Origin: Asterella californica
Lineage: Eukaryota; Streptophyta; Marchantiopsida; Marchantiales; Aytoniaceae
DNA: 64,000 nt
Assembly: GCA_036924285.1 (NCBI GenBank)
Contig: JAYKYS010000017.1
Location: forward strand, 3,515,501 to 3,579,500
Direction: 5' to 3'
The stretch's first letter is position 1. Each line of letters starts with the position of its first letter. The notes under the pieces are model-generated. The model had not been told where the DNA came from, did no database searches, and was given only the letters and a program-made list of their open reading frames with translations. Positions 54,062 through 64,000 of this stretch are shown here, in pieces. Both the position numbers and the translations under genes were made by a program.

Positions 54062-56515
54062 GTTTCTGACAAAGAAGCAATTCTAGGAATGAGGACAAAA
54101 GACGAGGATGACTCGACTCTTGCGAGATAAGGAGCACAAGATAAATCCGTTGTCTAACAATGAAAGAAGGGAAATCTTTTGAACCTTGCCTCATCTCATG
54201 CACAAGAAGAAGCAATCGGTCATGGTTAAATACATTTAAGAAATAGATATTCATGAACTGCTAGTACCACGGAGCCTAAAGCTCACAACCACCACCTGTT
54301 GTCGTTTAACACCGAATCATATTTTAATCCCGAGACATAGTATGTCACTGTGTCCATGATTGTAACCATTTTGGACGACAAACTGGTTATATATTCTTGT
54401 GTTCACTTTGATTGTCTGGTTGTTCAAGAACATACAAGTTTCATATTTTCTTGCAATTTGATGTACATACAATACTTGCATAATGGTCTACAAGAAGAAC
54501 AAAAGCAATTATCATACTTCCAGGTCAAATTTGGCATTTGTTTGCCGAATATTCATTTTGTCTTAAAAAATGAATCCTGCACCCAAGATTGGTTATAAAA
54601 AGGAATCTGAAAACTTTCAAATCCTTCATGTTAATCTTCAGAAATTCAAGTTTTTAAACATTTTATGCATTTGTTAGTTCAAATATGTTATAGTTTTTTA
54701 TTCTGTAAGATTTTAGCATTTTGCACATTTAATTCGTCAAAATTTTGTACATGAGTTTATTGTAATTATTTTCTGTCCAATCTGACCCCAAAGTACAGAG
54801 AAACTGTCTACGTGGTGGACTCGGTTTGTAGTAAATCACGCTCTACTTTGGGGTACGTTGAGATATATTACGCCCTTTTGAGTTTTTTACATGATTATGT
54901 TTCATGAGCTCCAGAAGACGGAGTCAAATAACATGCAACCCGACCGCATTGCAAGAACGTATGGAAAAAGACAGACGCAAGAATAGGGTGAAAATTCGTA
55001 GAGGCGGTTTGTTGTGTTTTTATTTAGTATTTCAGGTGCTGTGTTTCTTTTAGAAACAATTGGTTCTGCACGGGGAGGTGATATACATGCTTCTTGTGCT
55101 TTGCGAAAATCCCCCTAATTTGTCTATGAAGTATGCATTCAATTAGGATAAATTTGTTCTCTTGTTAGTATAAAGATGTAAATACTGTTAGTATACTTAT
55201 ACTGAATTAATATAAAATATATAAGTTTTTAATTAATATTAATTGATAAACGAACCAAGAGTTACGAGTAGATCCAGACATAACCCATAGCGTGTAACAC
55301 ACGCTTCCGAACTACAAGGCAGGGATATGATACTAAATGGATATTAATTAACGATAGAGATTAATTTGTTACTTGACACTTCTTGACGAAAAAATTAGGT
55401 TATAAATTATGAGCATGTTGCTTATGATTATTATGCATGCTTCACATTCGTATAAACTTGTCAACTTAATTTAATTCGTAAGGGGAGTTTTAGATGAGTA
55501 CTGATGTGAACCCACTTTGCAATGGGGCAAAGTTTAGTCGCGCGAAAATGCCCTACCACTTACTCGATTTCTTTCGTCAATCTCAACTTTGTATGCCTCC
55601 TCCACTTCGTCTCTCTCCTTTAAATGCCGTTGAATCATAGCCGCTTTCCTTTTATTGTCCTCAAGCAACTGTCACATACATTATGAGAATCACTAGAATA
55701 AGATACCGTTACAATTCAGTTTCTGGTGTGTTACACATGTCTGTCGGATGGTTTTCTTTTCCTTCAGAATATAATAAATAGCAAAGTATTGAACAACGCA
55801 TCGCCCGCAATATATGTCACCTTTTAGCCAAAAATTGGTGAAGAGTAAGAGATTAAACCTCTACTAAATTAGAACTCAAACGTCTTTTCCTATATGAAAA
55901 TCTCAAGGATCAAGATGAAAAAGCAGCTGGACTTAGGGCAGTACTTGGGACATATCCCGTGGGCTGGCGAGACAAGCCATCGGTGTATGATTCTTCAAAG
56001 TCCCAAACTATCGTGAATAAACTACTGTTATGGCATGTATCAGTATGTTGGAGCCTGAATTAGGATAACTAAAGAGAAGAGGAAAAGCTGAAGAATTGTG
56101 GTGAGAGCTGATTATTATCATCTCCTTCACATATGAAAAAGGAAAAACACATTAAGTCAAAATACAGTAAATAGTTCCCCGAGCTAGAGAGAAGAGTGAT
56201 GAGAACTCACTGGATATAGTTATCTTCTCTTTTTGTCTTTTATTCTCTTTATTTTTCTCTATCTTAGTAAAGTTATAGTTATAAATCAAACCAACTTATA
56301 ACCTTAAACATCACATATCTGCATATTATTGCTCTCTGGTTTCTTTTAACCGATTTAGTTGATGGTATGGTTAACTGATTCTGAACCACTTTGAACTTGC
56401 ACCATCTGTATGGAAATTGTAGACGAGTGTGTAAGTGTTCTAATGAGAGTATAATTTCTGAATAAGATAAGTTTTTTTACATCAATGCTTACTTCAAAGC
56501 AGAGTCTTTATTTTA
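54062..56515. other. AT-rich intergenic sequence, nothing recognised
   Basis: Low in ORFs on both strands, with T-rich and A-rich stretches, and no recognisable element termini or RNA gene. It is the least repetitive 2.4 kb of the window as judged by eye. Confidence 0.5.
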
Positions 56516-56896
56516 TGTCATGTCTGTTTAGCATCTCGGTTAGGTTGACCGAGTGAGAAGAGATAGGTGGGCTCAGTAGGAGCAAGATTAGGCAGGTTGG
56601 CGTCATGTGATGACGAGATTTCGACGCTCTGGTTAGAGCTTAGTGTTCGCAATTGACACGAGGGTTGTTATCACAAAGGTACATGGAGGTTCCGGCGGAG
56701 ATTCAGCTGTAGTAAGCAGTGGGTTCACACGGAGTGGTATGAGGTACCAACCAGTAACACCGGTCTCGTTGACGGAGGATATCAATTCAGACAGACGTGG
56801 TTGGAGGTACACATAATGTCATCACATCATTGTTGTAGGACATGGACGAGACTTATAAGATCATGAAGGGGCCTCGATGATACTCAAGTATGATGA

Positions 56897-58037
56897 TGTC
56901 ACGACCCTCATTCTCAAGATCGGGCTCAGACGCGAACAACAGAACTCTAACGGACTTGCGCTAGGTTGTGAACGCTGCGAGGAGGACTTAAACAGCTTGG
57001 CCGAGAAGCTAGGATCAGATGAACCCTAAGTGGTTCTCTGAACCAAGGTTAGAACCTTGGGTTAGGACATAAGGGCCTACCCCAAGAGGACCCCAGACAA
57101 ATGCTGACGTAAGGGGGCGAATCTGAGAACCGACCAAAATAGGAGTCTGAGACATAGGTCTGAGACATGGGTTCGAGACGTGGGTCCGAGACGCAGACGG
57201 ACCGTGGTTCGGACGCTGGTCCGATCATAGGGTTCGAGTCTCGGTCTGGACCACAGATTCTTGAAAAAATGAACGAGTGTTGGAGCTCCAGCAACGTTTT
57301 AGGTCGTGGACGGAGCTCCACGTAAGATCTCGAGACGAGTGAGGTATCATTGGAAAGGACTTGTCGAGAGCTTTCCAGTGATATATAACACTCCTCGAAC
57401 TGACCTCCGAGCTAGAAGTTATGACCGAACCAAGATCAGGTTGTGGTATAATTTTCAGGGACCAAAGAGGAGGGCGGGGCCGCCGATCCCCAGAAGTATA
57501 TATGAGAGGGGCTCGATACCTGGGTGGGCCAGGATGAGTCACCCGACCTCAGGGTTTGGCGAACGGACTCTAGGGGCATGAGATGATGGCTGGGTCGGTT
57601 CCAAGACACGTTCCGATCCCGACTTGGATGTCTGGACTTAGGAATGATGTAAGGGCTAGGGCAACACTAGAGAACGAGTCGGCGGGTTAGACCACCGTTC
57701 GGGAGCCTAGACCCAGACAAAAGTCACGAGCGGTTGGGCCGCTAGGTGTGCTGGAGGCACCGTTTAGGACCATGGACTTTATGGGAAGTCCGTCCCAAAT
57801 CATCTTGTGACTTGCTCATGTTTTGGGACCGACCTAGGCGGGTCTAGATCGGGACTTAGGGAATGCGGAGCTTGATGATTAGGGAGACGGTCCGGCTCCG
57901 GTCCGAACCAAAGTGAGATAAGATAAGTGGTGCATGGACGCTAACATGTGAGGGTGGTTTGCAGGTTAGCGGTGTAAAGTTTGCGACCTATTGAGCAAGA
58001 GCTTCCGCTGTTGCAACAAGGCAGTAGGTGCGCGAAA
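56897..58037 (+). repeat. Solo LTR of the chromovirus family
   Basis: 1141 bp, TGTCACG to GCGCGAAA, flanked by GATGA (56892-56896) and GATGG (58038-58042), a target duplication with one mismatch. No internal region or primer site follows. TATA-like box at 57497. It sits inside the 5' part of element I and so is younger than it. Confidence 0.88.
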
Positions 58038-58040
58038 GAT

Positions 58041-58970
58041 GGGTACCATTGAGCTGGATGACTTAATCCAAGAGTTCAACAGTTGGTGCGATCTACAACA
58101 GATGCGGAACCCACAACTGTTCACACCCTTCATGACGTGGAAGAGTTTGTTTCAACACTTGGAGGGATTGCCGATGGACGATTACCATGAGTTCAAATGA
58201 GACTACATCGTGGAGATTGAGTTGTGGAGGCATCATTGGTCTCCCAACTATGTTTCTATCACTATTGACGCAGTTTCGGGAGGCTAGCACCTATGAGTTC
58301 GGGTGTTAGTAGTAGTGATACATCCACGAATGGCGGAGTATCTATTACCGACGGTGCGTCCACTAGTAGCGGAGCAAGGGGTAGTATGAGCAGGATACCA
58401 TCAGGGTTTAACCTTGTGGTTCAGTTCTTCCAGTGTTTGAGAGAGAACTATCAAGGTGTGCGGATCGATAAGTTAAGGAGTCTGCAGGAGTTCCAGCGAA
58501 AGACTAGAGAGAGCCTACGTGAGACGTTTACTCACAAGAGACGGTTGATCAACGTTACCCAAGGGGTGACGAAAGCACAATCAGTCCAGTTTTGATATGA
58601 GATACTGGATCGAGAGTTCCGTAGGAGAGTTAGAGATGAGACTCTTCTTAGAGACATCGCTTCGACGTTGACGATTGTCTTTGGTTTGGCTGAGCGGATT
58701 AAGCTCAACATGGTGGAGGAGATAGTGATGATTGTTGGGTTCAGTAAGGAGGTACCACATGATGACCACCTCTTCTCGAGGATCACAAGCTACACAACAT
58801 CGTGATGGTGGTGGTGCTAGGGATCATGCTGAACAGTCACGATCTCAAGGAAGTGTTGGAGGACCTAGTGGGCAAAACCCGATGCCGTCTTTCTCTAATC
58901 ACTTGCAAGTGGTCCTCATCAGTAGAAAAAGGAAAAGTGATTACGAGGCATTTAGAACATCTCAAGCGAT
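58041..58970 (+). pseudogene. Gag of element I
   Basis: 58293-58595 is open for 100 codons and continues in frame after a TGA (58593, probably a former TGG) to about 58750. It contains an L-R-S-L-Q-E-F-Q-R-K-T-R-E-S-L-R-E-T-F region and L-D-R-E-F-R-R-R-V-R-D then A-E-R-I-K-L-N-M-V-E-E, typical of a retroelement capsid. A frameshift near 58750 moves to the frame that carries the zinc knuckle. An earlier piece (58041-58200) may be the gag N-terminus. Confidence 0.65.
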
Positions 58971-58980
58971 GCCTAGGCAG

Positions 58981-59022
58981 TGTGAGTATTGCGGACGATC
59001 AGGTCACAATAGTGATCATTAT
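58981..59022 (+). other. Degenerate zinc knuckle of element I
   Basis: C-E-Y-C-G-R-S-G-H-N-S-D-H-Y: spacing of C-X2-C-X4-H-X4-C with the last Cys replaced by Tyr (a G-to-A change from TGT would do this). Confidence 0.7.
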
Positions 59023-59810
59023 TTTGATCTCCACCTCGTGCTATAGCAAGAGAAGGCTAATCGTGGACGAGATGGAGGAGCTCAGAGAGCCATGGTAGTC
59101 AAGCCGGAGGTAGAAGTTCAGCATCAAGGAGAGGAACAATCGGTCCACCGTCCGCTATAATATCATATGCGGGTATGGTCCTCGGATTGAGCAGTTGGAG
59201 CAAATGATAGCTAGTATGACTATGGCTCAACGGAGGTCTAGTTCAGGAATAGAGACTTTCACATCTTATGGAGGAGAAGGAGTTGACTTCGACTTCATGG
59301 TTGGTGTGATGCAGATTGAGACATCTGCGGCAGTGATTCAGGATGCAGTACGTGTCTCTGAACCACGAGGTGCGTCGGTGGAGTTGGATCCACAATGCGA
59401 GGAGGCTGGTAGACAGACCAAGCTTCCTCAGTCATTCGTGCTATTGGAGGCGTTGAGGACCACGTCTATGGTTCCTAAACGGCCTATGACGATGCAGTGG
59501 AGTTGGAGACATCGACATCCATGAGTGAGGGTGATGCGAGTCAACCCTCGATGTCTGTGGATGTGACATCAAACTCGATGTTGGGGCGACTACAACAGTC
59601 TTGCGAGCTGCACTATTTCAGCCACAAATATGAGGACATTGGGAGTTAGCTTAGTACCAGTGTTCATGTAGTTACCTCTAGTGTTGAGGTGGTTCAGCGA
59701 GAGACGGTAGATGTGTTCATGTAGTCGAGATCAGGATGGCTACTCGTGGTACTTGACAAGCGGCGGCTGTCAAGTTAGATGAGTTACCAGCTAGACCGGC
59801 AATTGACCGT
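59023..59810 (+). pseudogene. Gag-protease linker of element I
   Basis: One 109-codon open stretch (59195-59524) rich in Thr, Ser and Glu, otherwise interrupted by stops. No domain recognised. Confidence 0.4.
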
Positions 59811-60240
59811 GCTGGTTTGGTACCAGGTGTGGTGTTGTTGGACAACAAAAGTGGTATCTTTTGTCTAGTACCACCTTCATGGAAGGTGTATCGACCACAG
59901 AAAGTCTTGGTAGACTCTGGAGCACAGTCGTTGATGTTGAGAGAGACGGCGTGTATTGGTTTGGGTCTGAGGAAGTTCGAGGGGAGAGATGTTCATTCCA
60001 GCTACAGACATCTCTAGGAGGTTCAGGAGGTACAGCTCTACACATGACACGTGAGATCGATCAGATCATCCGACATATGGCTCTATGGTGAAGGTCAAGG
60101 CCATCGTTACAGCTGTGGAGTCTTATGACGTATTGGTTAGAGGTGTTGTGTTATACCTTACAGGGTTCGTGATCGACTATTGGACGGAGACAACATCTTA
60201 TAGATCATGTTGGCAGTCCGGTGAGGGACGAGTGAGCCGT
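59811..60240 (+). pseudogene. Aspartic protease of element I
   Basis: Active-site loop V-L-V-D-S-G-A-Q-S-L-M-L at about 59908-59943. The middle continues in a second frame (T-R-E-I-D-Q-I-I-R near 60050), and from 60085 a third frame gives V-K-A-I-V-T-A-V-E-S-Y-D-V-L-V-R-G and W-T-E-T-T-S-Y-R, the C-terminal half. At least two frameshifts. The last frame leads on to the methyltransferase. Confidence 0.72.
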
Positions 60241-60540
60241 TTACTAGTGCGATCTAGTGCTAGAGTTGAGACAACGGAGCCTACACCAGAGACGACGACA
60301 TCCGTTGCAAGGTTCAGTTTGATCATCACTATGTCAAGCGTGTTGTTAGAGGATAATATCTATGCGGAGAATACTCCGGTCTTTGAGGAGGTGGGAGACA
60401 TGTCTAGCATGACTATGGTAGAACCATCTGCCTTGGATGCTCCATTCTAAAGTTCGAATGGAGAGTTGTAGCAGTATGTTGATCGGTTGGGACAGTAGGC
60501 TTGGAGTGAAGTCTTTGTATCGTCAGTAGAGGAACAAAGG

Positions 60541-61270
60541 GTTGTTCCTACTACTGGTCTTGTTATCTTATCATCGTTGGATACGACTCTCATTGTATGG
60601 CAGTATCCAGAGGAGCGTGTGTGTGTGCTGGAGTTGTTTGGAGAGATCAACATAGGTTTGACTGCGGTATTGCAAACAAGCATACGAGTACATTGATACT
60701 TGTATGTGGAGAGAGATGAGATTGTGAGACGCATATCATTGCGTCATGCGGCACGTTTGGTGCAGAGGTATCATGAGTTGTTGCTTATATCAGCTATCAG
60801 AGGATATCAACAAGCATTACCGTCAGATATTTTGCTGTTGGGGATGCAAGATCTCAGGTTTGTTGACACCATTCTCTTGGTGATAGCCGGATGGCCATGT
60901 CAAGATCACACGCGTATTGGGAGAGGTCAGGGTTTACATGATTCACGATCTAGTATGTTTTGGGAGATGTTACGGATCTTACGATATCTCTAGATGCATC
61001 AGTGGATTCTTCAACGTACATCTTGGAGAACGTTCTTTTGTTAGGTGATGCTCGTACACAGATGATGACGAGTATGCACCAAGTGCAGCCATGGGTTGGA
61101 CCGGGAGTGCTGTTGGATGCGGTGAGTGTGGGATCTCGTGCACATCATCCATGATTGTGGTGGACAAACTTGTTATCGAGAGAGGTGCTTAAGCGCACAC
61201 ATGATGGAGTGAGATGACCAACACATCTCACGGTTGATGACATCTTGGATATAGAGACAAGTAGTGAGAG
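60541..61270 (+). pseudogene. C5 cytosine DNA methyltransferase in retroelement I (broken)
   Basis: Motifs in the canonical order of C5 methyltransferases. Motif I region 60625-60657 (V-L-E-L-F-G-E-I-N-I-G, a damaged F-x-G-x-G). Motif IV at 60886-60960 with G-W-P-C-Q, catalytic Cys at 60898-60900, then R-G-Q-G-L-H-D-S-R-S-S. Motif VI Y-I-L-E-N-V (ENV at 61026-61034). Motif VIII G-S-R-A-H-H-P at 61131-61151 followed by L-W-W-T-N-L-L. In-frame TGA at 60694 and 61152 replace expected Arg codons; TAG at 60991 and a one-base shift just after it separate motifs IV and VI. The first half is in frame with the protease end. A target-recognition region and motifs IX-X are not clearly seen. It would have methylated cytosine in DNA, perhaps the element's own cDNA. 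Confidence 0.82.
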
Positions 61271-61290
61271 TCGTCGATAGATCACTTATG

Positions 61291-62539
61291 AGAATGATGA
61301 ACTTAGTGGGACCACCCATGACATCGTTGCTCACTTTGGTGAGCTTTCCAACTTGACATGCTTACAGAGATGGAGGACAATATTTACGAGGGTTCTAGGG
61401 TTCTATCTGCAAAATTTTAAGAAGGCATCAAGAGACTATCCAAAAATTTTAGTATAATTTGCAGGACTTAATAAGGTTTTGGGATGGATTTTTGGATTGA
61501 AGAGGGTGAAAGGAAAGAGTAACTTAGCTTTGAACGACCGTAGTTTCCTCTATAGAGTTCAGTTTCTAACATGCTTGATAACGTTAGGACGAAGACGACG
61601 AGATTTCTAATGTCATCTCAATTGCATTATTTGGAGCCATCGTTAGAGAACTATATGGTTTGAAGTTCATCAGGAACTTTGAGATTACATGTCAAAGTTT
61701 GTTTGAGGGCTCGTGCAAATTTCAACGAGGAAGACACTTGAAGGCTAAAGAGATGACAATCTATGCGAGGTTTCTTCAAGGAAAGGTTTGAATCTTACAA
61801 GTAGATGTAGCTCAGACTACAAGGGTCAGTTTGAGATGAACTTGGTATCATTGGATAGAGTTTTTTCAAGAGTTTTTCTGTGACACCAAAAACACCAGAT
61901 TTTGAGGTTTGAGGTTTAGGATTTTTAGACTTTACATCAAATCTATGCGAGAGTTCGTGCAGATTTCAGTGAGAAAAGGTACCTCAGGGTTAGGAGGCAC
62001 AATCTACGTGTGGGTTCGCACAAACTCTTTCACTAAGGGGTCTGAAGGACTCAAACGGCCGTAACTCAGATTACAGATATCAGTTTAGATCAAGATTGGT
62101 ATCATTGGATAAGGTTTTAGGTTTCTTGGTGACACCAAAATCATCGGATTTTGAGCTATGAGATAGAAGTTGCAGGCGTTTGAAGTTCGTCGAGATTTTT
62201 ACCGGTACGTCAAAATTGTGCAGGGGCTCACGCAGTTTGATAGTTGAGAGGGGGTTGTGAAGGTTGGAGTACATATTTCCAACCTTCACAAAGCTCGTGA
62301 AGATTCACAAAGAAGAAAAGATTTGATGACTTTGATCGGCCGTAACTCGAGTTGTAGAAGTCAACTTGGACTGAAAATGATACCGTCGAAAAGAGAGCAC
62401 GAAGAGCTTTCCAAAGACACCAAGAATGATGTATTTTGATGTGTTAAGAGATATTTGCACGATTTTGAAAGTAGAGAGACGTTTCAAGCTTGAGCGGCAA
62501 ATCTCCACGAGGGCTCGTGCAAATCCTACCAAAGGAAGA
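61291..62539. repeat. Non-coding tract with diverged internal repeats
   Basis: Three to four loosely spaced, diverged units (about 61790, 62050, 62330) each contain CGGCCGTAACTC or a variant, GGTATCATTGGATAAGG-like words, a GTGACACC word and short stem-forming CACGAGGGCTCGTG-type sequences (for example about 62499-62513). No ORF of note. It may be the degraded downstream part of element I or a flanking element's LTR. Confidence 0.5.
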
Positions 62540-63054
62540 TGTGGTGCTCACAGTTTGCAAGTTTTGATATTTTTGAAAAGATTTAAGTTAACGCCGTGTC
62601 TATATAATTGAATTAACCTTGTTATTTAAGTTTACACCCTGCTTAGTAGGAAGATGAACTTAAAACAGATTTTTGAGAAAAAATCAACTTCTTCAGAAGT
62701 CGAAAGACTGACGTCTTCCGGAAGATGTCGTCTGGAAGACGGAATCCAGAAGACATAGAGCGAAGTCTTCCTAGGGAGACCGTGACTGTAACTGCAAGAG
62801 ACACCAACCTAGCACCAACTGCGTGATCCAGTAGGTGTTTGGTGGACCTGGTGGACAACCACCTAAGCAATAGGTAGGACTAGGGGAGTCTTTATGAAGA
62901 CCATTGTCACCGCAGGAGCCCTCAACCTTCTTCTGATCATTTTGTAAGACTCGATTCTCGAGGATCTCTTCATCTTTTGCTAGGAAGTAGGATGAATTGC
63001 AAAGTGGATTGTCTTCTTAGGAATCCATGAGATGCCTTACTTAGTTAGAATTGC
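62540..63054 (+). repeat. LTR F6 (internally deleted, truncated)
   Basis: Starts TGTGGTGCTC at 62540, matches the F family to about 62885, then skips about 1.3-1.4 kb of the LTR and resumes with the last part (GTCTTCTTAGGAATCCATGA at about 63012). It stops in mid-LTR where the TGTCACGTCAG sequence begins. Confidence 0.7.
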
Positions 63055-63057
63055 ATT

Positions 63058-63300
63058 GTCACGTCAGTTTGGTACCTCGGCTAGGTTGACCGAGTGCGAA
63101 GTGGCGCATCCCGATAAGACCGTTAGTGCCGTTAGGGCGAGTTGGTGGGAGAGCCCACTAGGGGTATACTTCACAGGTAGGGCTTGGAGGCCTTAGTTCT
63201 TCGAGTTGAGCCTTCAAGCTCCAGGCTATGGTGGATAGTCTAGTTGAGTGTAACCCGGATTCTCTTCGCGTTTAGAGTGGGTTTGACTTGACCGTTTGTG
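63058..63300 (+). mobile_element. Second I-type element start
   Basis: TGTCACGTCAGTTTGG and the following GGCTAGGTTGACCGAG word match the left end of element I (56516-56560) for about 45 bp, then diverge. Probably the terminus of a related element inserted into LTR F6. No coding sequence follows within the window. Confidence 0.45.
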
Positions 63301-64000
63301 AGTAATCTTTGTTGTAGTGTTGGAGATGGTAATTTCTCAATGCAGATTATTGTGGTACACATGTGTATGTGTATGACATCGTCCATGTGTTATGTGTATG
63401 TGTGGTGTATCTCTGACAGCGATGTATGTTGTGTAGCGATGTGTATGCGCACGACACAGACCAGGATGGAAGCAGCGTTCAGATTAAAGATAAAAGTGTA
63501 GACGTAAAGAGCAACACTATGTTATCTATAATAGACTGCTCTTTCTATATACAGAAGACATCTAGTGCATTGGTAAGAGTCAGAGCGTGGAGACTCAACT
63601 ACCTGAGTTCGATCTTCACTCAGACTGAAGAAACCCGTGAATGTAGAATAATAAGCTTTCGATTGGAGTACATTTCCATCCAAAGAAACATCAAATGCTG
63701 CTGGAAACTTTCAATCTCTCCTTAGAAAGACTTAGATTAAGCTTAAATGATTAAGCTGATAAGATGTGTTAATGACTTACGTTTACAGGGGTGTGTTTAT
63801 GATTTGGTTCTATCTAGACCTTGCGAGGAGACTACATGATTCGTTACAGTTCGAAAATAATGTGTCAGAATAATATATTCAGACCTCAATACATAGAACA
63901 AACTGAGGAGGTGGTGAATATACAGTCCTGTCCCACGACCGATAGATGAGAATGTTCAAGGATTTTTGTCTGAGACAATCTTCATTGTGCCCTTAAGTTT
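63301..64000. other. Unassigned right edge
   Basis: Includes a TGTGTATGTG-rich patch at 63359-63405 and a tRNA-like segment (listed separately). No gene recognised. Confidence 0.4.
63555..63640 (+). other. tRNA-like segment, possible SINE head
   Basis: An A-box-like TAGTGCATTGG at 63563-63573 and a B-box-like GAGTTCGATCT at 63605-63615 are about 31 nt apart, as in tRNA genes and tRNA-derived SINEs. A full cloverleaf with a good acceptor stem is not evident, so it is not called a functional tRNA. Confidence 0.35.

Larger units (their letters stand above)
56516..61290 (+). mobile_element. Retroelement I encoding gag, protease and a DNA methyltransferase (decayed)
   Basis: Begins at TGTCATGTCTG (56516), a start shared for about 45 bp with 63058. 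A chromovirus solo LTR (56897-58037) interrupts the 5' part. Then come a gag region, a CCHC knuckle, a retropepsin-like protease and a C5 cytosine methyltransferase. From 60085 to 60990 protease and methyltransferase share one reading frame broken only by stops. No RT, RNase H or integrase is seen afterwards, so the element is either truncated or defective. Confidence 0.75.

Noticed and set aside
60447..61167. Minus-strand ORFs opposite the methyltransferase
   Set aside because: No motifs; they are shadows of the plus-strand frame that carries ordered methyltransferase motifs.
63359..63405. TGTGTATG-rich stretch as telomeric repeat
   Set aside because: Irregular and short; it does not match the plant telomere unit.

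Overview
The window reads as repeat-rich, gene-poor nuclear DNA from a plant-lineage (streptophyte) eukaryote. I saw no convincing intact host gene. Support for this: several Ty3/gypsy LTR retrotransposons, including chromoviruses with a C-terminal chromodomain and an initiator-Met-tRNA primer site; a 142-bp copy of plant-type mitochondrial large-subunit rRNA; and a retroelement carrying a cytosine DNA methyltransferase, a combination previously reported from charophyte algae and dinoflagellates. A charophyte alga or a non-seed land plant fits best. I cannot name the species. Names used below: E, a minus-strand gypsy element with a D-H-G protease; A, B, C, C' and H, chromovirus copies; D, an unclassified insertion; F1 to F6, elements or LTRs of a family saturated with the hexamer GAAGAC/GTCTTC; G, another gypsy remnant; I, the methyltransferase element. 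Layout. 1-6977 is E (integrase, RT/RNase H, protease, gag, LTR on the minus strand). 6978-20370 is one nest: chromovirus B is cut by D (7360-17125, target duplication AGAGT), D is cut by chromovirus A (7534-14144), and B is apparently also cut by E. 20371-24929 is F1, in the order integrase tail, LTR, gag-like coiled-coil ORF. 24930-35076 is an older chromovirus C' (partly inverted) whose 3' LTR received the almost complete chromovirus C (26786-34159, target duplication GCAAG). 35077-45879 holds LTR F2, remnant G, then minus-strand element F with LTRs F3 and F4. 45880-51130 is degraded sequence plus a diverged tandem repeat that contains the mitochondrial rRNA fragment and two long hairpins. 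51155-53060 is chromovirus H joined to LTR F5. 53061-56515 is the least repetitive part and has only small unrecognised ORFs. 56516-61290 is element I: gag, protease and a broken C5 cytosine methyltransferase, with a chromovirus solo LTR in its 5' part. 61300-64000 holds a repeat-rich non-coding tract, LTR F6, a second start of an I-type terminal sequence and a tRNA-like (possible SINE) segment. Most coding regions are pseudogenes, and most disabling stops are C-to-T or G-to-A changes, the pattern expected when methylated cytosines deaminate. The most notable content is element I: its methyltransferase lies in the same reading frame as the retroviral-type protease upstream of it, so it looks like part of the retroelement polyprotein rather than a neighbouring host gene.
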